Below are positions 15,571 to 25,500 of a stretch of DNA of 64,000 nt, one piece after another (position 1 is the first letter of the stretch; each line of letters starts with the position of its first letter). A program made the position numbers and the translations under genes. The notes beneath the pieces were generated by a model. The model did not search any database, was not told the DNA's origin, and was given only the letters and a program-made list of their open reading frames with translations. Location: NCBI GenBank assembly GCA_003945285.1, contig AP019005.1:62001-126000 (forward strand). Direction: 5' to 3'. This DNA comes from Hydrogenimonas sp. (GTDB lineage Bacteria; Campylobacterota; Campylobacteria; Campylobacterales; Hydrogenimonadaceae).

Positions 15571-16641
15571 GTGGTTCTTCTCGGCTCTACAGGCTCCATC
15601 GGCGTAAATACGCTGAAGGTGGCCGAAAGGTTCAACATACGTGTCGAAACTCTTGTGGCTGGTAACAATATAGAGCTGCTGAAAGAGCAGATTTTGAAGT
15701 TCAGGCCCTGTTATGTCTGTGTCGCGACGAAAGAGCTCGCCGAAAGGATTGACCATCCGCGGGTATTCTGGGGAGAGGAGGGGATACTCGAGGCTATACG
15801 CATAAGCGAATCGGCGATAGTCGTCAACGCGCTTGTCGGTTTTCTTGGTCTGAGGCCCACCGTCACGGCGATAGAGGAGGGCAAGACCGTCGCTCTCGCG
15901 AACAAGGAGTCGCTCGTAGCCGCAGGAGCCTTTATAGACTCCTCAAGGCTGCGCCCCATAGACAGTGAACACTTCGGCCTGTGGTATCTTCTGAACGGAA
16001 GAACCCCGAAGAGGATGGTGATAACCGCAAGTGGAGGAGCTTTCAGAGACCGCCCGCTGGAGAGTATAGAGAACGCTACGCTGAAAGAGGCGCTGGAGCA
16101 TCCCAACTGGAGTATGGGCGCGAAGATCACGATCGACAGCGCCACGATGATGAACAAGCTCTTCGAACTTCTGGAGGCGCGCTGGCTCTACGGGTGCGAA
16201 AACGTAGACGCCGTAATAGAGACAAAATCTGTGATACACGCTCTGGTGGAGTTCGCGGACGGAGCGACGACCGCACAGATGGCGGTACCGGACATGAGGC
16301 TTCCCATAGCCTATGCGCTGATGGAGCGGGTCGATGTTCCCGTCATCGAACATGTGGATCTGCTGAAGGTCGGCTCCATAGAGTTCAGGGAGATAACCAA
16401 AGAGCGCTATCCGATCTGGAGCATAAAAGATGACCTGCTCGAAAACCCGAAGCTCGGAGCGGTCGTGAATGCCGCCAACGAGGCGGCTATCGCGAAATTT
16501 ACGGCAGAAGAGATATCTTTCGGGCAGATCGGCAGAATCGTCATCGAAGCCTACGAGTGGTTCCACGATGCAGACCCGAACTCCCTTGAGGATGTTTTCG
16601 CCATAGATAAAGAGGTGAGGAGATGGTGTGAAGAGAGATAA
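15571..16641 (+). CDS. dxr: 1-deoxy-D-xylulose 5-phosphate reductoisomerase
   Basis: NADPH-dependent second step of the MEP isoprenoid pathway. 356 aa. N-terminal Rossmann motif LLGSTGSIGVNTLKVAE, then ALANKESLVAAG (NKES), DSEHFGLW, ITASGGAFRD, HPNWSMGAKITIDSATMMNK and the C-terminal helical domain. GTG start at 15571, directly after the cdsA stop; the chain has the expected length only with this start. The 3' end overlaps the next gene by 14 bp. Confidence 0.95.
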   Translation: MVLLGSTGSIGVNTLKVAERFNIRVETLVAGNNIELLKEQILKFRPCYVCVATKELAERIDHPRVFWGEEGILEAIRISESAIVVNALVGFLGLRPTVTAIEEGKTVALANKESLVAAGAFIDSSRLRPIDSEHFGLWYLLNGRTPKRMVITASGGAFRDRPLESIENATLKEALEHPNWSMGAKITIDSATMMNKLFELLEARWLYGCENVDAVIETKSVIHALVEFADGATTAQMAVPDMRLPIAYALMERVDVPVIEHVDLLKVGSIEFREITKERYPIWSIKDDLLENPKLGAVVNAANEAAIAKFTAEEISFGQIGRIVIEAYEWFHDADPNSLEDVFAIDKEVRRWCEER

Positions 16642-17194
16642 GGTGATGCTGCTGCACGGATGGGGCGGCAGCGACTACCCCCACTGGCAGAGCTGGCTTG
16701 CAGGCGAGCTTGCAAAAGATTACGGAACCGTGAGTTTCCCGCTGATACAGCACCCCCACTTCCCGCACCTTAACCGCTGGAAAAAGGAGGTGAAGACGCA
16801 TCTTGAAGATTTCAGGCCGCAGACCGTAATATGCCACTCCCTCGCCAACACTCTCTGGTTTCACCTCTGCAACGAGGGCGAAATAGAGCCGGTAGAGAGG
16901 CTCCTGCTGGTCGCACCCCCGAGGCTCGATTGTGAGATAGAGACGATCAAGAGCTTCTTTCCGGTCGAGGCTCCGAAAGAGCTCTTTGCCGAAAAGGCGA
17001 TTCTCGTAGTCTCCACGGACGATCCCTATATGCCGCTCGAGAAAGCGTGGGAGCTTCAGGAGAGGCTGCAGATACCGATGAAGGTTATAGAGAACGCCGG
17101 TCATATAAATGCAGACAGCGGTTACGGCGAGTGGCCCTGGATACTCGGCTATCTGAAAAGCGGGGAGATCTGCGCTACGGAGGAGAGCTCTTGA
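16628..17194 (+). CDS. Small alpha/beta hydrolase (RBBP9/YdeN family)
   Basis: 188 aa. N-terminal VMLLHGWGGSDYPHWQSWLAG, nucleophile elbow VICHSLANTLWFH (serine in CHSLA, a GxSxG variant), STDDPYMP (Asp) and ENAGHINADSGYGEWP (His) complete the triad. This is the RBBP9/YdeN serine hydrolase family. Substrate unknown. GTG start inside the end of dxr; the stop overlaps the tsaD start. Its place between dxr and tsaD suggests housekeeping co-expression rather than a shared pathway. Confidence 0.85.
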   Translation: MKRDKVMLLHGWGGSDYPHWQSWLAGELAKDYGTVSFPLIQHPHFPHLNRWKKEVKTHLEDFRPQTVICHSLANTLWFHLCNEGEIEPVERLLLVAPPRLDCEIETIKSFFPVEAPKELFAEKAILVVSTDDPYMPLEKAWELQERLQIPMKVIENAGHINADSGYGEWPWILGYLKSGEICATEESS

Positions 17195-18180
17195 TTCTCA
17201 GCATAGAGAGCAGCTGCGACGACAGCTCCGTCGCCGTCACCGAGATAGAGACGAAAGAGCTCGTTTTTCACCGCAAGATTTCGCAGGAGAGCGAACATGC
17301 GAAGTATGGAGGCGTAGTTCCTGAACTGGCCAGCAGGCTCCATGCTGTCGATCTGCCGAAGCTCCTGGAGGAGGCGAAACCCTATCTTGACGACCTGAAG
17401 GCTGTAGCCGTCACCAACGAGCCCGGTCTTTCGGTCACTCTGCTGGAGGGTGTGGCGATGGCCCAGGCTCTGAGCATCGCAAAAGGGCTTCCGATTATCG
17501 CCGTCAACCATCTGAAAGCGCACATCTACTCTCTCTTCATAGAGAAAGAGACTAGCTTTCCGATGCTGGTGCTGCTCATATCGGGCGGCCATACGATGGT
17601 TGTGGATGTCAGAGGCTTCGAAGATATGAGGGTCGTGGCCTCGACTATGGATGACAGCTTCGGAGAGAGTTTCGACAAGACCGCCAAGATGATGGGGCTG
17701 GGATACCCGGGCGGCCCTCTCGTCGAAGCGCTTGCGGCAAAGGGAGATCCGAACAGATTCAAAATGCCGATTCCGCTGCGCCACTCGCCGAAAATCGCCT
17801 TCAGCTACTCCGGCATCAAAAATGCGGTGCGGCTTCTAGTCGAAGAGCACTCACCTCTCGATGAGCGGACCAAAGCCGATATAGCCGCCGCTTTTCAGAG
17901 AGCCGCCATTGAACATCTGCTGCAGAAGTGCAGAAAGATATTCAAAGAGCTTCGGCCCGATGATTTCGCGATAGTCGGAGGAGCCAGCGCCAACATGGCT
18001 GTAAGGGAGGCCTTTTTGAACCTCTGCGGCGAGTTCGGTGCAAACCTGCACCTCGCCGAGCTCAAATACTGCTCCGACAATGCGGCTATGGTGGGGCGGT
18101 ATGCCCTGGATGCCTTCGAAAGAGAGATCTTCGCGGATGCGATGACCATAGGCGTTTCACCCCGGAACGGATCCTTCTGA
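17191..18180 (+). CDS. tsaD: tRNA N6-adenosine threonylcarbamoyltransferase
   Basis: Transfers threonylcarbamoyl to A37 of ANN-decoding tRNAs with TsaB and TsaE. 330 aa from a TTG start at 17191 (ILSIESSCDDSSVAV), with GGAGGAG eight bases upstream; in-frame codons further upstream lie inside the hydrolase gene and give no conserved residues. ASKAE-type ATPase fold: HAKYGGVVPELASRLH, NHLKAHIYS (metal HxxxH), ISGGHTMVVDV, DDSFGESFDKTAKMMGLGYP, GGASANMAVREAF and CSDNAAMVG. Overlaps the hydrolase stop by four bases. Confidence 0.95.
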   Translation: MILSIESSCDDSSVAVTEIETKELVFHRKISQESEHAKYGGVVPELASRLHAVDLPKLLEEAKPYLDDLKAVAVTNEPGLSVTLLEGVAMAQALSIAKGLPIIAVNHLKAHIYSLFIEKETSFPMLVLLISGGHTMVVDVRGFEDMRVVASTMDDSFGESFDKTAKMMGLGYPGGPLVEALAAKGDPNRFKMPIPLRHSPKIAFSYSGIKNAVRLLVEEHSPLDERTKADIAAAFQRAAIEHLLQKCRKIFKELRPDDFAIVGGASANMAVREAFLNLCGEFGANLHLAELKYCSDNAAMVGRYALDAFEREIFADAMTIGVSPRNGSF

Positions 18181-18262
18181 ACCCCCGTTTTGCCGAGACT
18201 GAAAGTTTACGTAACCCTTAAAATTAAATATTTTTAATTAAGACTATTTTTATCCCATTTAT

Positions 18263-18268
18263 GTACAA
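18263..18268 (+). promoter_or_regulatory. Possible -10 box for tpx
   Basis: TACAAT in an AT-rich 163-bp gap (18181-18343), 75 bp upstream of tpx. Weak, no clear -35. The tpx ribosome site is AAAGGAAA just before the ATG. Confidence 0.3.
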
Positions 18269-18343
18269 TTACGTCAGACGCATTGAAAGAGGTGCCGAAA
18301 CGCTCTCTTGGCAATGCGAAATATATAAAAAAAGGAAAACCTA

Positions 18344-18862
18344 ATGGCAACTACAAAGCTTAAAGGTAACGAAGTAAAACTGGCCGGCAACGAAGTAAAT
18401 GTAGGAGATAAAGCTCCCGAGGTAACGGTAGTAAACGCAGAAGGGCTCGCCGACAAGAAAGTAGGCGGCGCTCAGGATAAGGTTCAACTGCTCGTAGTGG
18501 TACCTTCACTCGATACTCCGGTATGTGCCGCTGAGACCCGCAAGTTCAACGAGAAGGCTGCAGAGATCGAGGGAGTGGACACTACCGTGATCTCCATGGA
18601 CCTTCCGTTTGCGGCCGGACGCTTCTGCTCTGCCGAGGGAATCGAAAACCTGACAGTCGCTTCCGACTTCAGAAACAAAGATTTCGCAAACGCCTACGGC
18701 GTACTTATCGCAGAGGGTCCGCTTGCGGGCGTAACCTGCCGCGCGATCTTCGTAGTGGACAGAGACGGAAAGATCACATACAAGCAGATCGTTCCTGAGA
18801 TCACGGAAGAGCCTGAGTATGAAGAGGCTCTCGAAGCTGCCAAGGCCGCTGCAGCAAAGTAA
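18344..18862 (+). CDS. tpx: Thiol peroxidase (2-Cys, atypical)
   Basis: Periplasmic or cytosolic peroxiredoxin reducing H2O2 and alkyl hydroperoxides with thioredoxin. 172 aa. Peroxidatic Cys in PSLDTPVCAAETRKFNE, resolving Cys in DLPFAAGRFCSAEG, plus GPLAGVTCRAIFVVDRDG. N-terminus MATTKLKGNEVKLAGNEVNVGDKAPEV has no signal peptide. It is monocistronic, with its own AT-rich upstream region and a long hairpin-rich 3' region. Codon use looks highly biased, as expected for an abundant protein. Confidence 0.95.
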   Translation: MATTKLKGNEVKLAGNEVNVGDKAPEVTVVNAEGLADKKVGGAQDKVQLLVVVPSLDTPVCAAETRKFNEKAAEIEGVDTTVISMDLPFAAGRFCSAEGIENLTVASDFRNKDFANAYGVLIAEGPLAGVTCRAIFVVDRDGKITYKQIVPEITEEPEYEEALEAAKAAAAK

Positions 18863-18900
18863 GCGGCGCCGCTGCTGCACTTGGGGGAGTGCAAGTTGCA

Positions 18901-18925
18901 GGCGTTACACCTTCTGTGTAACGCC
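18901..18925. repeat. Perfect 10-bp hairpin downstream of tpx
   Basis: GGCGTTACAC-CTTCT-GTGTAACGCC, 38 bp after the tpx stop. No T tract follows, so it may protect the mRNA end rather than terminate. Confidence 0.55.
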
Positions 18926-18990
18926 GCCCCTGTGCTTCGACTTCGAAGCTGAAGAGATTTGACGAAGTATCTTCGAATCTCGGAATCTTC

Positions 18991-19059
18991 GATTTCGAAG
19001 CTTTAGGGGGTTGTAGGGGCTTCAGTCCCTGCCGTTTTGCGGGCTTTGTTTCGCAAAAT
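18991..19059. repeat. GTAG-hairpin REP-like repeat, copy 1
   Basis: 69-bp segment with two hairpins. The first follows a GTAG tetranucleotide: GTAGGGGCTTCAGTCCC. The second is TTTTGCG...CGCAAAA. Its sequence, including the flank GATTTCG..AGCTT.AGGGGGTT, recurs at 40584-40651. GTAG followed by an imperfect palindrome is the architecture of REP sequences moved by RAYT (TnpA-REP) enzymes; no RAYT gene is in this window. Confidence 0.65.
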
Positions 19060-19092
19060 GAGTACCATAAATGTAAGTTAGCTACTTTCTGG

Positions 19093-19119
19093 AAGGAGGG
19101 CCGGTGCCCTCCTTTTTTT
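19093..19119 (+). terminator. Strong intrinsic terminator
   Basis: AAGGAGGGC-CGGT-GCCCTCCTT, a perfect 9-bp stem followed by five more T. It lies 230 bp past the tpx stop, so tpx mRNA or an unrecognised transcript from 18863-19092 ends here. It abuts the inverted-repeat element at 19121. Confidence 0.8.
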
Positions 19120-19120
19120 A

Positions 19121-19283
19121 CCCTAATCTCGAAATAGAATAGTTTGAAATAGTTGCGATGCTTGTGGTCAGGCGGTTTAGGGAAAATTTGAGGCGCACTG
19201 GTCAGGTGCGTCGATGATTTTCCCGAAAGTGCATGGCCGCAATGATCGTGACAAGTTCCACTATTTCTATTTCGAGATTAGGG
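19121..19283. mobile_element. MITE-like element, family B
   Basis: 163 bp, no ORF. Left end CCCTAATCTCGAAATAGA... (19121-19143) matches the reverse complement of the right end (19260-19283) over 23 bp with one inserted base. TTTTA stands directly outside both ends (19116-19120 and 19284-19288), a possible 5-bp target-site duplication, though AT-rich. Inside are nested stems GGGAAAAT/ATTTTCCC (19180-19187, 19217-19224) and GGCGCAC/GTGCGTC. The right-hand TTTTA overlaps the stop codon of the minus-strand gene next door. No transposase with matching ends is in the window. Confidence 0.6.
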
Positions 19284-19285
19284 TT

Positions 19286-19582
19286 TTATGCCCGCTTTTT
19301 TCCGAAAACCTTGAAAAGCTCCACTCTTGAAGAGTCGATAATCTTTTTAATCTCTTCGGCGCTCACTTTTCCGCTTCTTATCAACCCTTTTTTGATGCCG
19401 TCGGCTATGAGCAGCAGAAGTTTTGCGGTCGGAATCTTCTCTTTGGATGCGGCCTCTTTTATGTCGTCGAGATCCTCTTTTATATATTGCAGGATTTTGA
19501 GGTTTATCTCCAGAGACTCTTTCGCGATCTTCTCGATCTGTTCGGCGATCTTTTCGCTGATATCTATCTGCCCGTCAGCCAA
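19286..19582 (-). CDS. Small helical protein paired with the STAS-like protein
   Basis: 98 aa from a TTG at 19582, chosen because GGAGG precedes it and because it overlaps the upstream stop by 19 bp; a longer frame to 19666 lies wholly inside the neighbour. Sequence is nearly all amphipathic helix: SEKIAEQIEKIAKESLEIN, LKILQYIKEDLDDIKEAA, and EEIKKIIDSSRVELFKVFGKKR. I recognise no family. Translational coupling to the STAS-like gene suggests the two proteins act together, perhaps as partner and regulator. Its stop codon touches the MITE-like element. Confidence 0.65.
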   Translation of the reverse strand: MADGQIDISEKIAEQIEKIAKESLEINLKILQYIKEDLDDIKEAASKEKIPTAKLLLLIADGIKKGLIRSGKVSAEEIKKIIDSSRVELFKVFGKKRA

Positions 19583-19947
19583 CTTCTGGCATCCTCCCTG
19601 CTGCGGAAAAATTTCGCTTTTCCGGAGATGAGCCACCCGGCCATTTTTGTGAAGAGCTCCTCCCACTTTTTATCTCCGACGACCGCCATCTTGTTGATAT
19701 CTTTTCTGATCTCGAGGCCGAATTTGAAGTCGTCCCACGCCGCTTCGAGCGTCCACCCCTCGAACCTGCTCATATCGACAAGAATATTCAGGCTTCTCGG
19801 CGGCAGGTTTTTTACGGCACTCTCTATGAAGGGAACGAACGTTTCGTAATCCTCATGGGTCAGTTTGCCGACAAGTGTGAACTCTACATATACTTCGCCG
19901 TCGGCCTGTGTAAGCTCTATGAAAACCCCGGAAGTCTTTATCTGCAT
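19564..19947 (-). CDS. STAS/SpoIIAA-like protein
   Basis: 127 aa. MQIKTSGVFIELTQADGEVYVEFTLVGKLTHEDYETFVPFIESAV, then LNILVDMSRFEGWTLEAAWDDF and a C-terminal AVVGDKKWEELFTKMAGWL. This is the pattern of the SpoIIAA-like (DUF3478/STAS-like) family: beta strands alternating with helices and the conserved D-F-G-W-T-L-E-A region. Known members bind lipids or small ligands, or act as anti-anti-sigma factors; which applies here is unknown. No signal peptide. First gene of a two-gene unit. Its upstream gap (19948-20193) shows no gene and no convincing promoter. Confidence 0.78.
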   Translation of the reverse strand: MQIKTSGVFIELTQADGEVYVEFTLVGKLTHEDYETFVPFIESAVKNLPPRSLNILVDMSRFEGWTLEAAWDDFKFGLEIRKDINKMAVVGDKKWEELFTKMAGWLISGKAKFFRSREDARSWLTGR

Positions 19948-20193
19948 AAATCAACCCCTTTCTGCCGGTCTCTCCGGCCGTGAAATTTCGGGTGTCGCAT
20001 CCTCTTCCCCATATTTGGGCAGGAGAGAGCTTCGACTTGATAACGGTACATGGCTGTGTCGCTACCGTCTGCCTCTTTCGCAATCTTTATGCTTTACCAC
20101 GCATCTAGATTGCCCCGGTGCCGGCCCGGACAATTTTCCGGGTTGCGACAGGTTATCTATCCTCTTTGATTGTACCACGGTTTGCCGCAACAT
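19948..20193. other. Intergenic gap, no gene seen
   Basis: 246 bp between the STAS-like gene and murB, both minus strand. It contains one small hairpin (CCCGGA...TCCGGG, near 20128) that may end the murB transcript. Nothing else is supported. Confidence 0.5.
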
Positions 20194-20970
20194 TCAAACT
20201 ATTTTCAGTTCCAGCTGAAGATCGATGCCGAATCTCTTCCGCACTTCGGAGCGGGCCATCTCTATCAGGGTCATGGCTTCATCGAAGCTGCCGTTGCCGA
20301 GATTTACGAGGAAGTTCGCGTGTTGCGCGCTCCAGGCCATATCTCCGACCCGTCGGCCTTTGAGACCGACCGCCTCTATAAGCCTTCCGGCATAGTCGCC
20401 GGGAGGGTTCTTGAATGCGCTTCCGGCGCTCGGCTCTACGGGCTGGCCTCTTCTGAGCCGGAGCAGATCTTCCGCGAGAGCACTGTCGAATCCGCTCTCT
20501 GTTTTGAAAAGGGCCTCAAGTGCGACTCCGGGAAGGTTGGCGAAGCGGTAGCCGTGCTCTATCCGCTCTTTTTCGAACCTTCCTTTGTCGGTCGTCACCT
20601 CTATCAGCCGGTTGAAAGTTTCGTACGACTTGACTCCCGCGTTCATAGCCAGCGCTCCTCCCAGGGTTCCGGGAAGCTTCGCCAGATACTCGAACCCCCC
20701 GATATCGTGCTTTTTGCAGAAGGAGAGTATCTTCCCGGTCGGGGTGGCCGCACCTATGGCGAGCCCTCTCTCCTCCGGCCGTATGTAGTCGAAATCTTTT
20801 CCGAGCATCATGAGCGGCGGCGGGGCGGGGGAGACCAGGAGATTGTTGGCGTGTCCGATGAGCATGCGGCCCCCGGGAATTTCATCCCCCTTTTCAAGGA
20901 CCAATACATCGGCAACGGGCCCGATCTTTATGCTGGAGAATTTGGAAAAGTCGACTCTTCGGCTCTTCAA
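20194..20970 (-). CDS. murB: UDP-N-acetylenolpyruvoylglucosamine reductase
   Basis: FAD-dependent second step of UDP-MurNAc synthesis. 258 aa from TTG 20970, whose TTGA overlaps the fliQ stop; ATAAAGGA precedes it. A further upstream start would lie inside fliQ. Landmarks are KIGPVADVLVLE, LIGHANNLLVSP, LAKLPGTLGGALAMNAG (FAD-binding), EPSAGSAFKNP (catalytic Ser) and SAQHANFLVNLGNGSFDEAM. Size is like the short MurB of Helicobacter. Coupling to fliQ is fixed by the overlap. Confidence 0.92.
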   Translation of the reverse strand: MKSRRVDFSKFSSIKIGPVADVLVLEKGDEIPGGRMLIGHANNLLVSPAPPPLMMLGKDFDYIRPEERGLAIGAATPTGKILSFCKKHDIGGFEYLAKLPGTLGGALAMNAGVKSYETFNRLIEVTTDKGRFEKERIEHGYRFANLPGVALEALFKTESGFDSALAEDLLRLRRGQPVEPSAGSAFKNPPGDYAGRLIEAVGLKGRRVGDMAWSAQHANFLVNLGNGSFDEAMTLIEMARSEVRKRFGIDLQLELKIV

Positions 20971-21233
20971 AAAGCGAAGTCCTTTATCATATCGAAAAGT
21001 CTTGTGGTGAAGTCGATCATCGTATTCATCATCCACGGCATCGTAATGATCATGACGAGTGCGACGACGATGATCTTGGGAATGAAACTGAGCGTCATCT
21101 CGTTTATCTGTGTCGTCGCCTGGAATATGCTTATGGCCAGACCGGCGATGAGCCCGGCCAGCAGCATAGGCAGCGAGAGAATCAGGGCGACTTTGAGCGT
21201 CTCCACGCCAAGCGCTATGAACTGCGCCTCCAC
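20967..21233 (-). CDS. fliQ: Flagellar export apparatus protein FliQ
   Basis: 88 aa, two membrane helices. FliQ is part of the FliPQR gate of the flagellar type III exporter. Typical residues are ETLKVALILSLPMLLAGLIAGLAIS, FQATTQINEMTLSFIPKI and MPWMMNTMIDFT. GTG start with GGGCAGG upstream. It sits between mqnD and murB rather than in a flagellar operon, as is common in Campylobacterota where flagellar genes are scattered. Confidence 0.95.
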   Translation of the reverse strand: MEAQFIALGVETLKVALILSLPMLLAGLIAGLAISIFQATTQINEMTLSFIPKIIVVALVMIITMPWMMNTMIDFTTRLFDMIKDFAF

Positions 21234-21252
21234 GGCTACCTGCCCCTTCTTT

Positions 21253-22143
21253 TCATGAGTATCTCGCCTCTCTGTATTCGTGTGGAATCATGAAGTCGGC
21301 AGCCTCTATCGGGCACTCGTAGAATCCGTGCTCGTAACCGATCTTAAAGAGCCTGTCGAGAGCCTCGATCTGTCTCTCGTCCATCGTGACGGAGCGGTCG
21401 TTGGCGTAGAGATCGAGATAGTTGTCGAGCGTCTCGGCATCTATGCGCACCAGATTTCTCTCCAGGAGCATTTTCGCCAGAATGGCGCGGTGTCTGTTGG
21501 CTACATCCACCGCCTTTATGAGGGCATCTTCGATCTCTATGGCGCGGGTAAGGGGGATGGAGCGCCTAAGCGCCATGCCGCCCAGCGGCAGAGGCAGCTC
21601 CTCTTTGGCCAGGTCGAGCCAGATATCCCACAACTCCCGCTCGACTTCGAGACTGTCATCGAAGTCGAGGATGCTCTCGTGTATGAGTACTCCCGCGTCA
21701 ACCTCTCCGGAGAGTACCGCATCTTCGATCTCGAGAAAGTTTTTGTAGACGATCCGCGCTTCGGGGTATGCGATTTTGAAGAGCATCGCGTTTGTGGTGT
21801 GTCGGCCGCTCAGAGCCACTCTGAAGTTGCGGCGGAGCCGTTTCCCTTTGGGCTTTATCAGCTTCGGTCCGTACCCCTCCCCGAAGCTGACGGCGGTTCT
21901 GAGCAGTGCGTAGTCGTCGCGTATTCTCGGGTATATGGCGAAGCTGACGGCACTCACTTCGTAGCTCCCTTCGAGTGCCGCTTCGTTGAGGGTCTCTATA
22001 TCGAGCGCCTTGTTCTCGAAGGGTGCCGGCGTAGATATCCAGCCGAACTTGACGGCGTAGTACATGAAGATGTCGTCGGCATCCGGAGAGTGGGCTATCT
22101 TTATCGTGCCGGGGGTCAATTCTCTTTGCTGCTCACTGCTCAA
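21253..22143 (-). CDS. mqnD: 1,4-dihydroxy-6-naphthoate synthase
   Basis: Last recognised ring-forming step of the futalosine menaquinone pathway (cyclic dehypoxanthinyl futalosine to dihydroxynaphthoate). About 290 aa with a periplasmic-binding-like fold: IKIAHSPDADDIFMYYAVKFG, TLNEAALEGSYEVSAVSFA, SFGEGYGPKL, LSGRHTTNAMLFKIAYPEA, DAGVLIHESILDF. The drawn start is TTG 22143; a TTG nine codons further in is an alternative. mqnA lies at 53299, in a separate unit, so the pathway genes are dispersed. The gene stands just upstream of the fliQ-murB pair on the same strand. Confidence 0.9.
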   Translation of the reverse strand: MSSEQQRELTPGTIKIAHSPDADDIFMYYAVKFGWISTPAPFENKALDIETLNEAALEGSYEVSAVSFAIYPRIRDDYALLRTAVSFGEGYGPKLIKPKGKRLRRNFRVALSGRHTTNAMLFKIAYPEARIVYKNFLEIEDAVLSGEVDAGVLIHESILDFDDSLEVERELWDIWLDLAKEELPLPLGGMALRRSIPLTRAIEIEDALIKAVDVANRHRAILAKMLLERNLVRIDAETLDNYLDLYANDRSVTMDERQIEALDRLFKIGYEHGFYECPIEAADFMIPHEYREARYS

Positions 22144-22169
22144 TGCTTCTGCTCGCTTTCTCTTTTTGG

Positions 22170-22196
22170 TTGATTTTATCGAAATAGTGATAAAAT
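22170..22196 (+). promoter_or_regulatory. Probable recA promoter
   Basis: TTGATT and TAAAAT (22191-22196), spacing slightly short, in the 84-bp gap between divergent mqnD and recA. No LexA-type box is evident. Confidence 0.4.
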
Positions 22197-22227
22197 ATCT
22201 CTAATTTTCATTTCACGTGAGGTATTT

Positions 22228-24550
<2,323 letters not shown>

Positions 24551-24551
<1 letters not shown>

Positions 24552-24823
24552 TGGAAAAGGTCGATCTGCCTGAACGAAAAAGCGCCGTACCCTCGGCACT
24601 CTTCGGTCTCCCTCTCGGGCGGATCGCCATTGCGATCGCTGCGGTAGTCGCGCTGGGAATATATGTCGGCATCCTTCTGTTCGGACCAAACTCTCTAACG
24701 GTTCTGCTCGGTCTCGAAGAGCAGAGATCGGTCTATGAGAGGCATATAAAGAGCCTCAAAGCCGAAAACGCGGCTCTACAGAAGGAGTATTTCGAACTCA
24801 AGCAGCTGGAGCCGGACCAATGA
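24551..24823 (+). CDS. FtsB/DivIC-like septum formation initiator
   Basis: 90 aa with one membrane helix (RIAIAIAAVVALGIYVGILLF) followed by a coiled coil (YERHIKSLKAENAALQKEYF). This is the topology of FtsB/DivIC, which links late division proteins in the periplasm. Starts by overlapping the eno stop and itself overlaps the next gene by four bases. The name is by topology and by the typical place after eno; sequence identity is too low to be firm. Confidence 0.75.
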
Positions 24824-25500
24824 GATACACCCTCTTTTTGACCATCTTTTCGATTGTTACACTTCTGTATGCGCGTGAGAACCCGTTCAAACGGGTAATA
24901 GACAATACGGTGCTTCCTCTCGCCTCCAACGAAGTCAAAAAGGCTCCACCCTTCAAATCCTCGAAGATCTCCCTTCCGAACGACGCCAGGGTTTTGACTT
25001 CCGTCGTCATCTACTACCAGTCGCTAGACGGCTCCATAAAGAAGCTGGTGACACCGGTAGACCGCTCGATAGATTGGCACAAGCCCATCTATATATCCCA
25101 GAGTTTCAAGAGCGTTTCACCTGCCGGCTCAAAAAAAGCGGAGAGAGCCGTAAAGCGGCACAAAAAGAGAGAGGAGCGAAAGGGCCCCTCCAGGGAGAGC
25201 GGCAAGCTCTTCAAGCCCCTGCCGTTTCTCTCCCTGGAGGTAGGTGAAAAGAGTGTGAAGATTGTGACAAAAGATAGGAAGATCAGAAGTTTCCATCTCA
25301 GCCGCCCCTTCAAGATCGCGCTCGATTTCAAGAGAAGAGCAGGTTTTCTGACAAAGCGGATATCGCTCTCGAAGCCCCCGTTCAAAGCGATAGAGATAGG
25401 AAACCACGACGGTTACTACCGCGTCGTTCTGACCCTCGATGCACCCTATAGATACAGAGTAGTCGAAAGCGGAGATGGGTATATCGTCAAGCTGCCCTGA
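24820..25500 (+). CDS. AMIN domain protein, periplasmic
   Basis: 226 aa. N-terminal signal peptide (YTLFLTIFSIVTLLYA), a basic linker rich in Lys and Arg (about residues 100-130), and a C-terminal AMIN fold (FLSLEVGEKSVKIVTKDRKI, HLSRPFKIALDFKRRAGF, YYRVVLTLDAPYRYRVVE). AMIN domains target proteins to septal or polar peptidoglycan and are often attached to amidases; here there is no enzyme domain. Coupled to the FtsB-like gene, which supports a role in cell division or wall attachment. Confidence 0.78.
   Translation: MRYTLFLTIFSIVTLLYARENPFKRVIDNTVLPLASNEVKKAPPFKSSKISLPNDARVLTSVVIYYQSLDGSIKKLVTPVDRSIDWHKPIYISQSFKSVSPAGSKKAERAVKRHKKREERKGPSRESGKLFKPLPFLSLEVGEKSVKIVTKDRKIRSFHLSRPFKIALDFKRRAGFLTKRISLSKPPFKAIEIGNHDGYYRVVLTLDAPYRYRVVESGDGYIVKLP

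Noticed and set aside
20170-21258. 362-codon plus-strand frame
   Set aside because: Antisense to murB and fliQ.
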